A stretch of 6,454 nucleotides of DNA from Chromatiales bacterium. Lineage in GTDB: Bacteria > Pseudomonadota > Gammaproteobacteria > UBA6429 > Thiohalophilaceae. This document shows positions 1-5,012 of the stretch, one piece after another. A program made the translations under genes and the position numbers. The stretch lies in assembly GCA_027057985.1 (NCBI GenBank), contig JALUTJ010000047.1, positions 1 through 6,454 of the forward strand. Direction: 5' to 3'. The notes under the pieces were generated by a model. The model worked only from the letters and a program-made list of their open reading frames with translations. It did no database searches and was not told the DNA's origin. Positions within the stretch are counted from its first letter, which is position 1; the number at the start of each line of letters is the position of its first letter.

Positions 1-113
1 CCAGCCCGATTCTGTCAATCCACAAATTTTATATTTCAGCAAAGATTTGATTTTTAATGTAAAATAATGCTTTTCTACGATACAAATAATTAAAAGGCAT
101 AACATCCCACCTT
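1..113 (+). promoter_or_regulatory. AT-rich upstream region and 5' leader of rnr
   Basis: This stretch contains no gene. It is markedly AT-rich compared with the coding DNA that follows, as expected of a promoter and leader. The best -10-like hexamer I see is TACGAT at 76-81, with a poor -35 (TTTAAT, 53-58) at 17-base spacing; TTGATT at 47-52 looks better but is spaced wrongly. No choice is compelling. The only purine-rich ribosome-binding candidate for rnr is AAAAGG at 92-97, 16 bases from the ATG, which is distant, so initiation may be weak or depend on leader folding. The upstream neighbour lies outside the window. Confidence 0.35.
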
Positions 114-2534
114 ATGAATGACAAAAAACAGCAAAATTCCTCCTCAGATCCCCATCTAGCGCGCGAATCCAATAAATACGACAATCCCATTCCCAGCCGG
201 GAATTTATCCTTGAAAAACTCGAAGAAGTGGGAAAACCGCTGAACAGGGCGGCAATCGCCGAATTACTTGGTCTCAGCGCCGAAAATGACCTCGAGGCCC
301 TGCGCCGACGCCTGCGGGCGATGGAACGGGACGGACAGCTTATGTTCACCCGCAGCAAGGAATACGCCCTGATCGATAAAATGCACCTCGTCACGGGACG
401 GGTTATCGGCCATCCGGACGGTTTTGGCTTTCTGGTGCCGGATGACGGCTCTGATGACCTTTTCCTTAGTGCGTTTCAGATGCGGCGCCTGTTTCATGGT
501 GATCGCGCCATTGTCCGAATTTCCGGCGTTGATCGGCGTGGTCGCCGCGAGGGGGCGCTGGTCGAGGTGCTGGAACGGGCTAACCCCTATATCGTTGGAC
601 GACTGTTCGTTGAAGGCGGGATCGGTTTTATCGTCCCTGACAATAAGCGCATCACCCATGAGGTGCTTATTCCAAAAGAAAACATGGGCAAGGCACAACA
701 TGGTCAGATCGTTTCGGTTGAAGTGGTTGAACAGCCTACCCGGCACCGGCAGGCCGTGGGGCGAGTGCATGAAGTGCTGGGTGAGCACATGGCGCCCGGC
801 ATGGAAATCGATATTGCCATGCGTTCCCATGGCATTCCCACCAGCTGGCCGCCCGAGGTTGAAGAAGCGATCAAGTCTTTTACCGAAGAAGTGCCCGAGT
901 CTGCAAAGGCCGAGAAGCAACGTGTCGATATCCGGCACCTGCCCCTGGTGACGATCGATGGCGAGGATGCGCGTGATTTCGATGACGCGGTGCATGTTGA
1001 AGCCAATGCCAAAGGCTGGAAACTCTATGTGGCCATTGCCGATGTTTCTCATTATGTGGAGATAGACTCGGCGCTGGACAGGGAAGCCGCCGAACGCGGT
1101 ACCTCGGTTTATTTCCCTGAGAGAGTGATTCCCATGTTACCGGAAGTCCTGTCTAACGGATTGTGTTCACTCAACCCGGAAGTTGATCGCCTCTGCATGG
1201 TCTGTGAAATGCAGCTGGATAAAAAAGGTGTGGTGCAGTCAAAACGTTTTTATGAAGGTGTGATGCGTTCACATTGCCGCTTTACCTATACAAAGGTTGC
1301 GGAAATGATTGAAAACGAGAATTCACCATTACGCCAGCAGTATAGTGATTTCCTGTTGCAGATACTGGAAATGCACAGCCTGTTCAAAGTGCTGCTCAAG
1401 CGGCGGCAGCAACGCGGTACAATTGACTTTGATACCACCGAGACCCGTATTATTTTCGGTGAAAATCGCAAGATAGAACGTATTATCCCGGTGATTCGCA
1501 ATGACGCGCACAAGCTGATCGAAGAGTTTATGATTCTGGCTAATGTTAGTGCGGCAGAATTCCTGCTCAAGCACAAGTTACCGACCCTGTATCGGGTTCA
1601 CGGTGCACCGAAAGAGGCCAAGATGGAAGCGCTTAAGGAATTCCTGGGCGAAGTCGGGCTAACATTAGGTGGCGGGGATAATCCAGCCCCGGGTGATTTT
1701 GCCGAGTTACTCGATGAGGTCAAAGACCGGCCCGATGCCCACCTGATCCAGACCGTATTACTGCGCAGCCTGCAACAGGCGGTTTATACACCGGATAATA
1801 ACGGCCACTTTGGTCTGGCGCAGAAGGCTTATTGTCACTTTACCTCACCCATCCGTCGTTACCCTGATCTACTGGTACACCGTGGCATCCGTCATATTCT
1901 ACGTGGTGGTACGGCCGATAACTTCCACTACAGCTATCCGGATATGCAGTCACTCGGTGAGCATTGTTCGCAAACCGAACGCCGTGCCGATGAAGCCACC
2001 CGTGATGCGGTTGACTGGCTCAAGTGTGAATACATGATGGACAAGGTGGGTGAAGAATTTGAAGGCACCATTACCAGTGTTACCGGCTTTGGTATTTTTG
2101 TTGAGCTGGATAATATTTTTGTTGAAGGCCTGATTCATGTCACTTCGCTGGACAAGGATTATTATAATTTTGATGCCAATCACCACCGTCTCGTGGGTGA
2201 GCGTACCGGGCAGGTGTTCCGCCTTGGCGATCACCTGATTGTCAGTGTTGCGAAGGTCAACCTCGAAGATCGTAAGATCGACTTTGACCTGGTCTCGGTA
2301 AAACGCCTGCCACGCAAGACTGCGGCCAAAGATAAAAAGCCGGATGAAGCTGTGGAAGAAAGCACAAAAAAGAAAACCACGAAAAAGAAAGCCAGCAAGA
2401 AAAAAACTGCGGGCAAAAAGCGTGATGAAAGTGGCAAACGCCTGCGCCATAGCAAGAAGAAGCTGAATAAAAAAGCGAAAAAGAAACTTGCGGCGAAAAA
2501 GAAAAGTAAGAAAAAGAAGAAAAAATCCCGCTAA
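114..2534 (+). CDS. rnr: Ribonuclease R (3'-5' exoribonuclease, RNase II/RNB family)
   Basis: RNase R is a processive 3'-5' exoribonuclease that unwinds and degrades structured RNA, including rRNA fragments and, with tmRNA-SmpB, non-stop mRNAs. At 806 residues it matches the E. coli length (813). Domains in order: an N-terminal winged-helix segment (about 25-88, with RRRLRAMERDGQL near 64-76), two cold-shock/OB domains (about 90-232), the RNB catalytic domain (about 270-600), an S1 domain (about 645-730, with GTITSVTGFGIFVE) and a lysine-rich tail (about 735-806). The active-site motif DGEDARDFDDAV spans 282-293, with metal-binding aspartates at D282, D288, D290 and D291. A second family motif, HFTSPIRRYPDLLVHR, lies at 575-590. 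ATG 114 is chosen because an in-frame stop lies at 87-89 and no other usual start codon lies between. The tail has about 33 lysines in 72 residues. The gene is followed by rlmB after 3 bases, so co-transcription and translational coupling are likely. Identification is secure. Confidence 0.98.
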   Translation: MNDKKQQNSSSDPHLARESNKYDNPIPSREFILEKLEEVGKPLNRAAIAELLGLSAENDLEALRRRLRAMERDGQLMFTRSKEYALIDKMHLVTGRVIGHPDGFGFLVPDDGSDDLFLSAFQMRRLFHGDRAIVRISGVDRRGRREGALVEVLERANPYIVGRLFVEGGIGFIVPDNKRITHEVLIPKENMGKAQHGQIVSVEVVEQPTRHRQAVGRVHEVLGEHMAPGMEIDIAMRSHGIPTSWPPEVEEAIKSFTEEVPESAKAEKQRVDIRHLPLVTIDGEDARDFDDAVHVEANAKGWKLYVAIADVSHYVEIDSALDREAAERGTSVYFPERVIPMLPEVLSNGLCSLNPEVDRLCMVCEMQLDKKGVVQSKRFYEGVMRSHCRFTYTKVAEMIENENSPLRQQYSDFLLQILEMHSLFKVLLKRRQQRGTIDFDTTETRIIFGENRKIERIIPVIRNDAHKLIEEFMILANVSAAEFLLKHKLPTLYRVHGAPKEAKMEALKEFLGEVGLTLGGGDNPAPGDFAELLDEVKDRPDAHLIQTVLLRSLQQAVYTPDNNGHFGLAQKAYCHFTSPIRRYPDLLVHRGIRHILRGGTADNFHYSYPDMQSLGEHCSQTERRADEATRDAVDWLKCEYMMDKVGEEFEGTITSVTGFGIFVELDNIFVEGLIHVTSLDKDYYNFDANHHRLVGERTGQVFRLGDHLIVSVAKVNLEDRKIDFDLVSVKRLPRKTAAKDKKPDEAVEESTKKKTTKKKASKKKTAGKKRDESGKRLRHSKKKLNKKAKKKLAAKKKSKKKKKKSR

Positions 2535-2537
2535 GCC

Positions 2538-3296
2538 ATGAGCCATAAAGACGGTCATTATGTTTACGGTATGCACGCGGTTCAGGCCATCCTGGATCGG
2601 GAACCGGAAATGCTTACCCGCCTGTGGCTGGAAAAGAGCCGCCGTGACGACAGGGCCAGAAAACTGCTACAGCGTGCCAGCGAGGTCAATATAAGGCCAG
2701 AGCGAGTGAGCCGCGAGGTGCTGGATAAACTGGTGGGTGAAGATACCCGGCATCAGGGTGTGGTCGCGCTGAGTAAAGACACCCCGGCGGGTAATGAAAA
2801 AGATCTCGCGCAACTGTTACAAAACCTGGATGAACCCGCCTTTTTCCTGGTACTGGACGGCGTACAGGATCCGCATAATCTTGGAGCCTGCCTGCGTACC
2901 GCGGATGCGGCCGGGGTTCAGGCCGTAATTGCACCAAAAGATAGATCTGCCGGACTTACCGCGGTGGTGCGTAAGGTGGCCTCGGGGGCAGCTGAAACCG
3001 TGCCTTTTTTTCAGGTCACCAACCTCGCTCGTACCCTGCGTGAACTGCAACAGGCCGGGATCTGGATCATCGGTACTTCGCTCGATACCGAACAGGACAT
3101 CTACCAGGCAGATCTCACCGGCCCGCTGGCACTGGTACTGGGAGCAGAAGGAAAGGGCCTGCGTCGTCTTACCGCTGAACACTGCGACAGCCTGGTCAAA
3201 TTACCCATGCACGGCACGGTGCAGAGCCTGAATGTCTCGGTCAGTGCAGGTATCTGTCTCTACGAGGCGGTGCGGCAGCGAAGCATGGCTGGCTAA
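2538..3296 (+). CDS. rlmB: 23S rRNA (guanosine-2'-O-)-methyltransferase RlmB (SpoU/TrmH family)
   Basis: RlmB uses S-adenosylmethionine to 2'-O-methylate a guanosine in the 23S rRNA peptidyl-transferase P-loop (G2251 in E. coli). The 252-residue protein (E. coli 243) has an N-terminal rRNA-binding substrate domain (about 5-80, starting YVYGMHAVQAIL) and a C-terminal SPOUT knot domain. All three SpoU motifs are visible: motif 1 LDGVQDPHNLGACLRTADAAG at about 106-126 (N114 and R120 conserved), motif 2 LVLGAEGKGLRRLT at 199-212 (E204), and motif 3 LPMHGTVQSLNVSVSAG at 222-238 (N232). The ATG lies 3 bases after the rnr stop. No strong Shine-Dalgarno is seen; the preceding bases are the A-rich lysine codons of the rnr tail, so it is probably translated by coupling to rnr. 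No clear terminator follows. Identification is secure. Confidence 0.97.
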   Translation: MSHKDGHYVYGMHAVQAILDREPEMLTRLWLEKSRRDDRARKLLQRASEVNIRPERVSREVLDKLVGEDTRHQGVVALSKDTPAGNEKDLAQLLQNLDEPAFFLVLDGVQDPHNLGACLRTADAAGVQAVIAPKDRSAGLTAVVRKVASGAAETVPFFQVTNLARTLRELQQAGIWIIGTSLDTEQDIYQADLTGPLALVLGAEGKGLRRLTAEHCDSLVKLPMHGTVQSLNVSVSAGICLYEAVRQRSMAG

Positions 3297-3321
3297 TCAT
3301 CGTTTTTTCACAGCAGACAAA

Positions 3322-3391
3322 GTTTTTTTGCCAGGTCGGTTCAAGGAACAACGTGACGGAACCGACAGAATTATTTTTACGGCAAAGAAGC
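3322..3391. repeat. Nested inverted repeat downstream of rlmB (possible weak terminator or structured RNA)
   Basis: The outer arms 3322-3332 (GTTTTTTTGCC) and 3381-3391 (GGCAAAGAAGC) can form 11 pairs as RNA, two of them G-U. The inner arms 3335-3342 (GTCGGTTC) and 3359-3366 (GAACCGAC) are a perfect 8-base inverted repeat with a 16-base loop. A 14-base unpaired stretch (3367-3380) containing a run of five T lies between the inner and outer 3' arms. The inner stem with that stretch faintly resembles an intrinsic terminator for rnr-rlmB, but the T-run starts 8 bases after the stem and the loop is large, so termination would be inefficient. The dyad is seen directly; its role is inferred. Confidence 0.55.
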
Positions 3392-3400
3392 AGGGGAACA

Positions 3401-3515
3401 GGCTATTCAGCAGGAAAACTCGATGAGCGACCGTCGATCGCCAGGACGGCAATCGTGGAGCAGCCAGGGATGGCGAATAGCGTGTCGCGAATCGAGATTT
3501 TCCGAATGAATAGCC
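3401..3515. repeat. 115-base interrupted palindrome / long hairpin of unknown function
   Basis: The two ends are perfect inverted copies (GGCTATTC, 3401-3408; GAATAGCC, 3508-3515), and the pairing continues inward. Position 3409 pairs with 3507. After a 3x3 internal loop, 3413-3424 (GGAAAACTCGAT) pairs with 3491-3503 with only A3497 bulged. A tandem G-A mismatch follows (3425-3426 against 3489-3490), then 3427-3431 (GCGAC) pairs with 3484-3488. That is 26 Watson-Crick pairs in about 31 positions. Near the apex, 3438-3443 (TCGCCA) can pair with 3471-3476, or alternatively 3435-3442 with 3448-3455 as a local hairpin. No T-run follows, so it is not a terminator. It could be a dispersed palindromic element, a remnant of a small non-autonomous transposon, or a structured RNA on either strand. 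Confidence 0.7.
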
Positions 3516-3575
3516 GGTAATAGCCATATTGTCGGCTCCGTGAATGAATTTATCTGCCATTTCCCGCGTTTTTGC

Positions 3576-3604
3576 TTGTGGTTGGCGGTCATTTTCAGTA
3601 AAAT
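3576..3604 (+). promoter_or_regulatory. Probable sigma-70 promoter of the rpsF operon with GC-rich discriminator
   Basis: A -35 candidate TTGTGG (3576-3581) is separated by 17 bases from the -10 TAAAAT (3599-3604, five of six consensus). Initiation would fall at about 3610-3612, leaving a leader of roughly 95 bases before the rpsF ATG. The discriminator after the -10 is CGCCGC, all G/C, which is the typical signature of ribosomal promoters repressed by ppGpp/DksA in Gammaproteobacteria. Its position ahead of a ribosomal protein operon fits. The -35 is weak, so the exact start is inferred. Confidence 0.6.
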
Positions 3605-3611
3605 CGCCGCC
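3584..3611. repeat. Hairpin dyad overlapping the rpsF promoter
   Basis: GGCGGT (3584-3589) pairs with GCCGCC (3606-3611, including one T-G pair). After one C-C mismatch, ATTTT (3591-3595) pairs with AAAAT (3600-3604), leaving a 4-base CAGT loop. The dyad spans the spacer, -10 and discriminator of the proposed promoter. As RNA it would form only in transcripts reading in from rlmB; as DNA it may simply reflect promoter composition or a protein-binding dyad. No long T-run follows. Confidence 0.6.
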
Positions 3612-3706
3612 TTTACTGCTCCGTGAACACGGAACAGCAACAATTCGTTTAACTCCTTGCCTCACTGGAAATACCTCCGGGAGGCTCAATAGCCATGAGG
3701 AGCGCT
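3611..3706 (+). ncRNA. rpsF 5' leader; candidate S6:S18-binding autoregulatory structure
   Basis: The leader holds two structures. First, a strong hairpin pairs 3613-3624 with 3629-3640 around a GAAC loop, with only two A-C mismatches. Second, CCTCCGGGAGG (3674-3684) forms a small hairpin that exposes CCG at its tip, next to an alternative hairpin GGCT/AGCC (3683-3686 with 3691-3694) that shares two of its bases. CTCCT (3653-3657) is complementary to the AGGAG (3698-3702) ahead of the rpsF start, so it could close an outer stem that hides the ribosome-binding site. In many bacteria the S6:S18 pair represses its own mRNA by binding a leader stem with a conserved CCG that mimics 16S rRNA. The position and CCG elements fit that class, but I cannot check the match to its consensus. 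Confidence 0.45.
3697..3702 (+). promoter_or_regulatory. rpsF Shine-Dalgarno deciding the start at 3707
   Basis: GAGGAG lies 4 bases before ATG 3707, whose product begins MRHYEIVF like E. coli S6. A second site, GGGAGG (3679-3684), lies 10 bases before an in-frame ATG at 3695 that would add four residues (MRSA). Homology favours 3707. Confidence 0.7.
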
Positions 3707-4120
3707 ATGAGACACTACGAAATCGTGTTTTTGGTCCACCCTGACCAAAGTGAACAGGTACCGGCGATGATCGATCGTTATCGTAAACTGATTGAAGATG
3801 CCAAAGGTACTATCCACCGCCTGGAAGACTGGGGTCGCCGTCAACTGGCCTACCAGATTCAGAAAATCCACAAAGCTCATTACGTGATGATGAATATCGA
3901 GTGTGATCAGGAAACACTGGATGAGCTGGAAAATGCATTCCGTTTCAATGATGCTGTTCTTCGTAACCTGGTTATCCGTCGTAAAGAGGCTATTACCGAA
4001 CCTTCACCCATGGCACAGACTGAGGAGCGTGAATCACGCAAGCCAGAAGCCAAAACTGAAGAAGCCCCTGCAGCAGCCGTTGCAGAAGACGCTGTAACTG
4101 AAGAAGCTGCTGCCGAATAA
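3707..4120 (+). CDS. rpsF: 30S ribosomal protein S6 (bS6)
   Basis: bS6 pairs with S18 and binds the platform of the 30S subunit on the central domain of 16S rRNA. From ATG 3707 the protein is 137 residues, close to E. coli S6 (131-135). The N-terminal ferredoxin-like domain covers about 1-97, beginning [19 protein letters not shown] and including the family stretch [20 protein letters not shown] (41-60). From about residue 98 the chain becomes a low-complexity, glutamate- and alanine-rich acidic tail ending EEAAAE. In E. coli the S6 C-terminus is polyglutamylated by RimK; whether that happens here is unknown. An in-frame ATG at 3695 gives a 141-residue alternative. rpsR starts 47 bases downstream with no priB in between. 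Expression is probably driven from the promoter near 3600 and feedback-controlled by S6:S18 at the leader. Confidence 0.97.
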   Translation: MRHYEIVFLVHPDQSEQVPAMIDRYRKLIEDAKGTIHRLEDWGRRQLAYQIQKIHKAHYVMMNIECDQETLDELENAFRFNDAVLRNLVIRRKEAITEPSPMAQTEERESRKPEAKTEEAPAAAVAEDAVTEEAAAE

Positions 4121-4167
4121 GCAGCCTGATATTTAACCGGAACACATTAGAAAATAGGAGCCGAAAC

Positions 4168-4395
4168 ATGGCACGTCATTTCCGTCGTAGAAAATTCTGT
4201 CGTTTTACTGCAGATAATGTTCAAGAGATTGATTACAAAGACCTGGCTACATTAAAAGCCAATATTACTGAAAGTGGCAAAATTGTACCAAGCCGTATTA
4301 CCGGTACTAAAGCACGCTACCAGCGTCAGCTTGCCACCGCGGTCAAGCGCGCACGTTTTTTAGCGCTGATTCCGTACACGGATTCTCACAAGTAA
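4168..4395 (+). CDS. rpsR: 30S ribosomal protein S18 (bS18)
   Basis: bS18 is the partner of S6 on the 30S platform. The 75-residue protein has exactly the E. coli length and is nearly identical through the core: [13 protein letters not shown] at the start, [12 protein letters not shown] in the middle, then [15 protein letters not shown] and [21 protein letters not shown]. It is strongly basic, as expected of an rRNA-binding protein. Removal of the first Met would expose Ala2, the residue acetylated by RimI in E. coli. The start is supported by AGGAG (4156-4160), 7 bases before the ATG. It lies between rpsF (47-base gap) and rplI (104-base gap) in the same operon. Confidence 0.98.
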   Translation: MARHFRRRKFCRFTADNVQEIDYKDLATLKANITESGKIVPSRITGTKARYQRQLATAVKRARFLALIPYTDSHK

Positions 4396-4499
4396 AGAGA
4401 ACCGCTGGCTTGCCTGCGATAGCGCGGGTAGTTCACAGGGCTTTTACCATGCGCGATGCAAGTTGCATGGGAAACTGAATAGTAATTGAGGATATTAAA
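4396..4499 (+). other. rpsR-rplI spacer with small overlapping hairpins and the rplI ribosome-binding site
   Basis: No gene is seen in these 104 bases. Complementary segments include GAAC (4399-4402) with GTTC (4431-4434) enclosing GCT/AGC (4404-4406 with 4421-4423). There are also two mutually exclusive small stems: CCATGC (4447-4452) with GCATGG (4465-4470), or ATGCA (4456-4460) with TGCAT (4464-4468). No T-run follows, so these are not terminators; they could be processing or pausing structures. GAGGA at 4488-4492, 7 bases before the rplI ATG, is its Shine-Dalgarno. Confidence 0.4.
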
Positions 4500-4946
4500 A
4501 TGGAAGTCATTTTATTAGAAAAAGTAGCCAACCTGGGTGACCTGGGTGACCGCGTTACGGTCAAGAATGGCTATGGTCGTAATTACCTGGTGCCGCAGAA
4601 AAAAGCAGTACCGGCCAATGAAAAGAATATCGCCGAGTTCGAAGCACGTCGCGAAGAACTGGAGAAGAAAGCAGCCGAAGCGCTGGCCACCGCACAGTCT
4701 CGTGCCGAAGCCATTGCTGCAGTTGCCACGCTCACCATCAAGGCCAATGCCGGTGATGAAGGCAAGCTGTTCGGTTCGATTGGTGTTACCGATATCGTTG
4801 CTGCAGCATCTGATGCCGGTGTTGAAGTCGAGCGCCGTGAAGTTTCCATGCCGGAAGCTATCCGTAATACCGGTGAATACGATATTACTTTCATTCTGCA
4901 TTCTGATGTCAGCCAGACCATCAAGCTGATCGTGGAAGCGGAATAA
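4500..4946 (+). CDS. rplI: 50S ribosomal protein L9 (bL9)
   Basis: bL9 binds domain V of 23S rRNA near the L1 stalk and reaches outward on a long helix; it helps maintain reading-frame fidelity. The 148-residue protein matches E. coli L9 (149). The N-terminal rRNA-binding domain (about 1-40) begins [19 protein letters not shown] and includes the family signature [10 protein letters not shown] (23-32). An alanine- and glutamate-rich connecting helix spans about 41-75, and the C-terminal domain carries [11 protein letters not shown] (85-95). One oddity is that the signature continues VPQKKAVPA, with lysine at position 34 where E. coli has glycine. The start is supported by GAGGA at 4488-4492. 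It is the last gene of the ribosomal protein operon and is followed by a strong terminator. Confidence 0.98.
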   Translation: MEVILLEKVANLGDLGDRVTVKNGYGRNYLVPQKKAVPANEKNIAEFEARREELEKKAAEALATAQSRAEAIAAVATLTIKANAGDEGKLFGSIGVTDIVAAASDAGVEVERREVSMPEAIRNTGEYDITFILHSDVSQTIKLIVEAE

Positions 4947-4977
4947 AGACTTTTCTGAAGCTGTTTTAGAAAAAATC

Positions 4978-5012
4978 AAAGCCTGGTTATTTTGTAACCA
5001 GGCTTTTTTTTT
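4978..5012 (+). terminator. Strong rho-independent terminator after rplI
   Basis: GCCTGGTTA (4981-4989) pairs perfectly with TAACCAGGC (4995-5003) around a 5-base TTTTG loop. AAA at 4978-4980 extends the stem into the T-run. Nine consecutive T follow (5004-5012). It begins about 30 bases after the rplI stop, ends the rpsF-rpsR-rplI operon and separates it from dnaB. Confidence 0.95.

Larger units (their letters stand above)
3297..3706. other. Long rlmB-rpsF spacer without a convincing gene; dense in inverted repeats
   Basis: This 410-base spacer carries open frames on both strands, but none has a ribosome-binding site with recognisable protein content. What it does contain, in order: T-rich runs just after rlmB (3304-3308 and 3323-3329); a nested hairpin at 3322-3391; a long interrupted hairpin at 3401-3515; a tandem AATAGCC (3509-3515 and 3519-3525); a probable rpsF promoter at 3576-3604 overlapped by a hairpin dyad (3584-3611); and the rpsF leader with a further hairpin (3613-3640) and ribosome-binding sites. 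The downstream half is readily explained as rpsF regulation. The upstream half (about 3300-3545) is unexplained. Confidence 0.7.

Noticed and set aside
1..24. 3' end of a tRNA gene upstream of rnr
   Set aside because: Some gammaproteobacteria have a tRNA-Leu gene near here, but the T-arm and acceptor bases do not line up with a CCA end in the first 24 bases.
264..1052. Long minus-strand open frame of 262 codons inside rnr
   Set aside because: It lies wholly antisense to the conserved RNase R domains, and its translation has no recognisable domain. It is a shadow of codon use in rnr.
2400..2531. Programmed -1 frameshift on A-rich runs in the rnr tail
   Set aside because: None of the A-runs is an in-phase X XXY YYZ heptamer, and the frame is open to a normal stop immediately before rlmB.
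1950..2576. Minus-strand open frame rich in Phe and Leu that looks like a membrane protein
   Set aside because: It is the complement of the lysine-rich RNase R tail: AAA/AAG codons read as TTT/CTT. The hydrophobicity is an artefact.
3335..3380. Intrinsic terminator after rlmB
   Set aside because: The 8-pair stem is real, but the loop is 16 bases and the T-run starts 8 bases after the stem and is short, so I keep it only as a weak possibility within the nested hairpin.
3401..3515. Integron attC recombination site
   Set aside because: The size and imperfect palindrome fit loosely, but the ends lack the RYYYAAC/GTTRRRY core sites and no gene cassette is adjacent.
3297..3689. Minus-strand open frame of 130 codons across the rlmB-rpsF spacer
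   Set aside because: It would run antisense through the rpsF promoter, leader and hairpins, its composition is incoherent, and no ribosome-binding site is evident.
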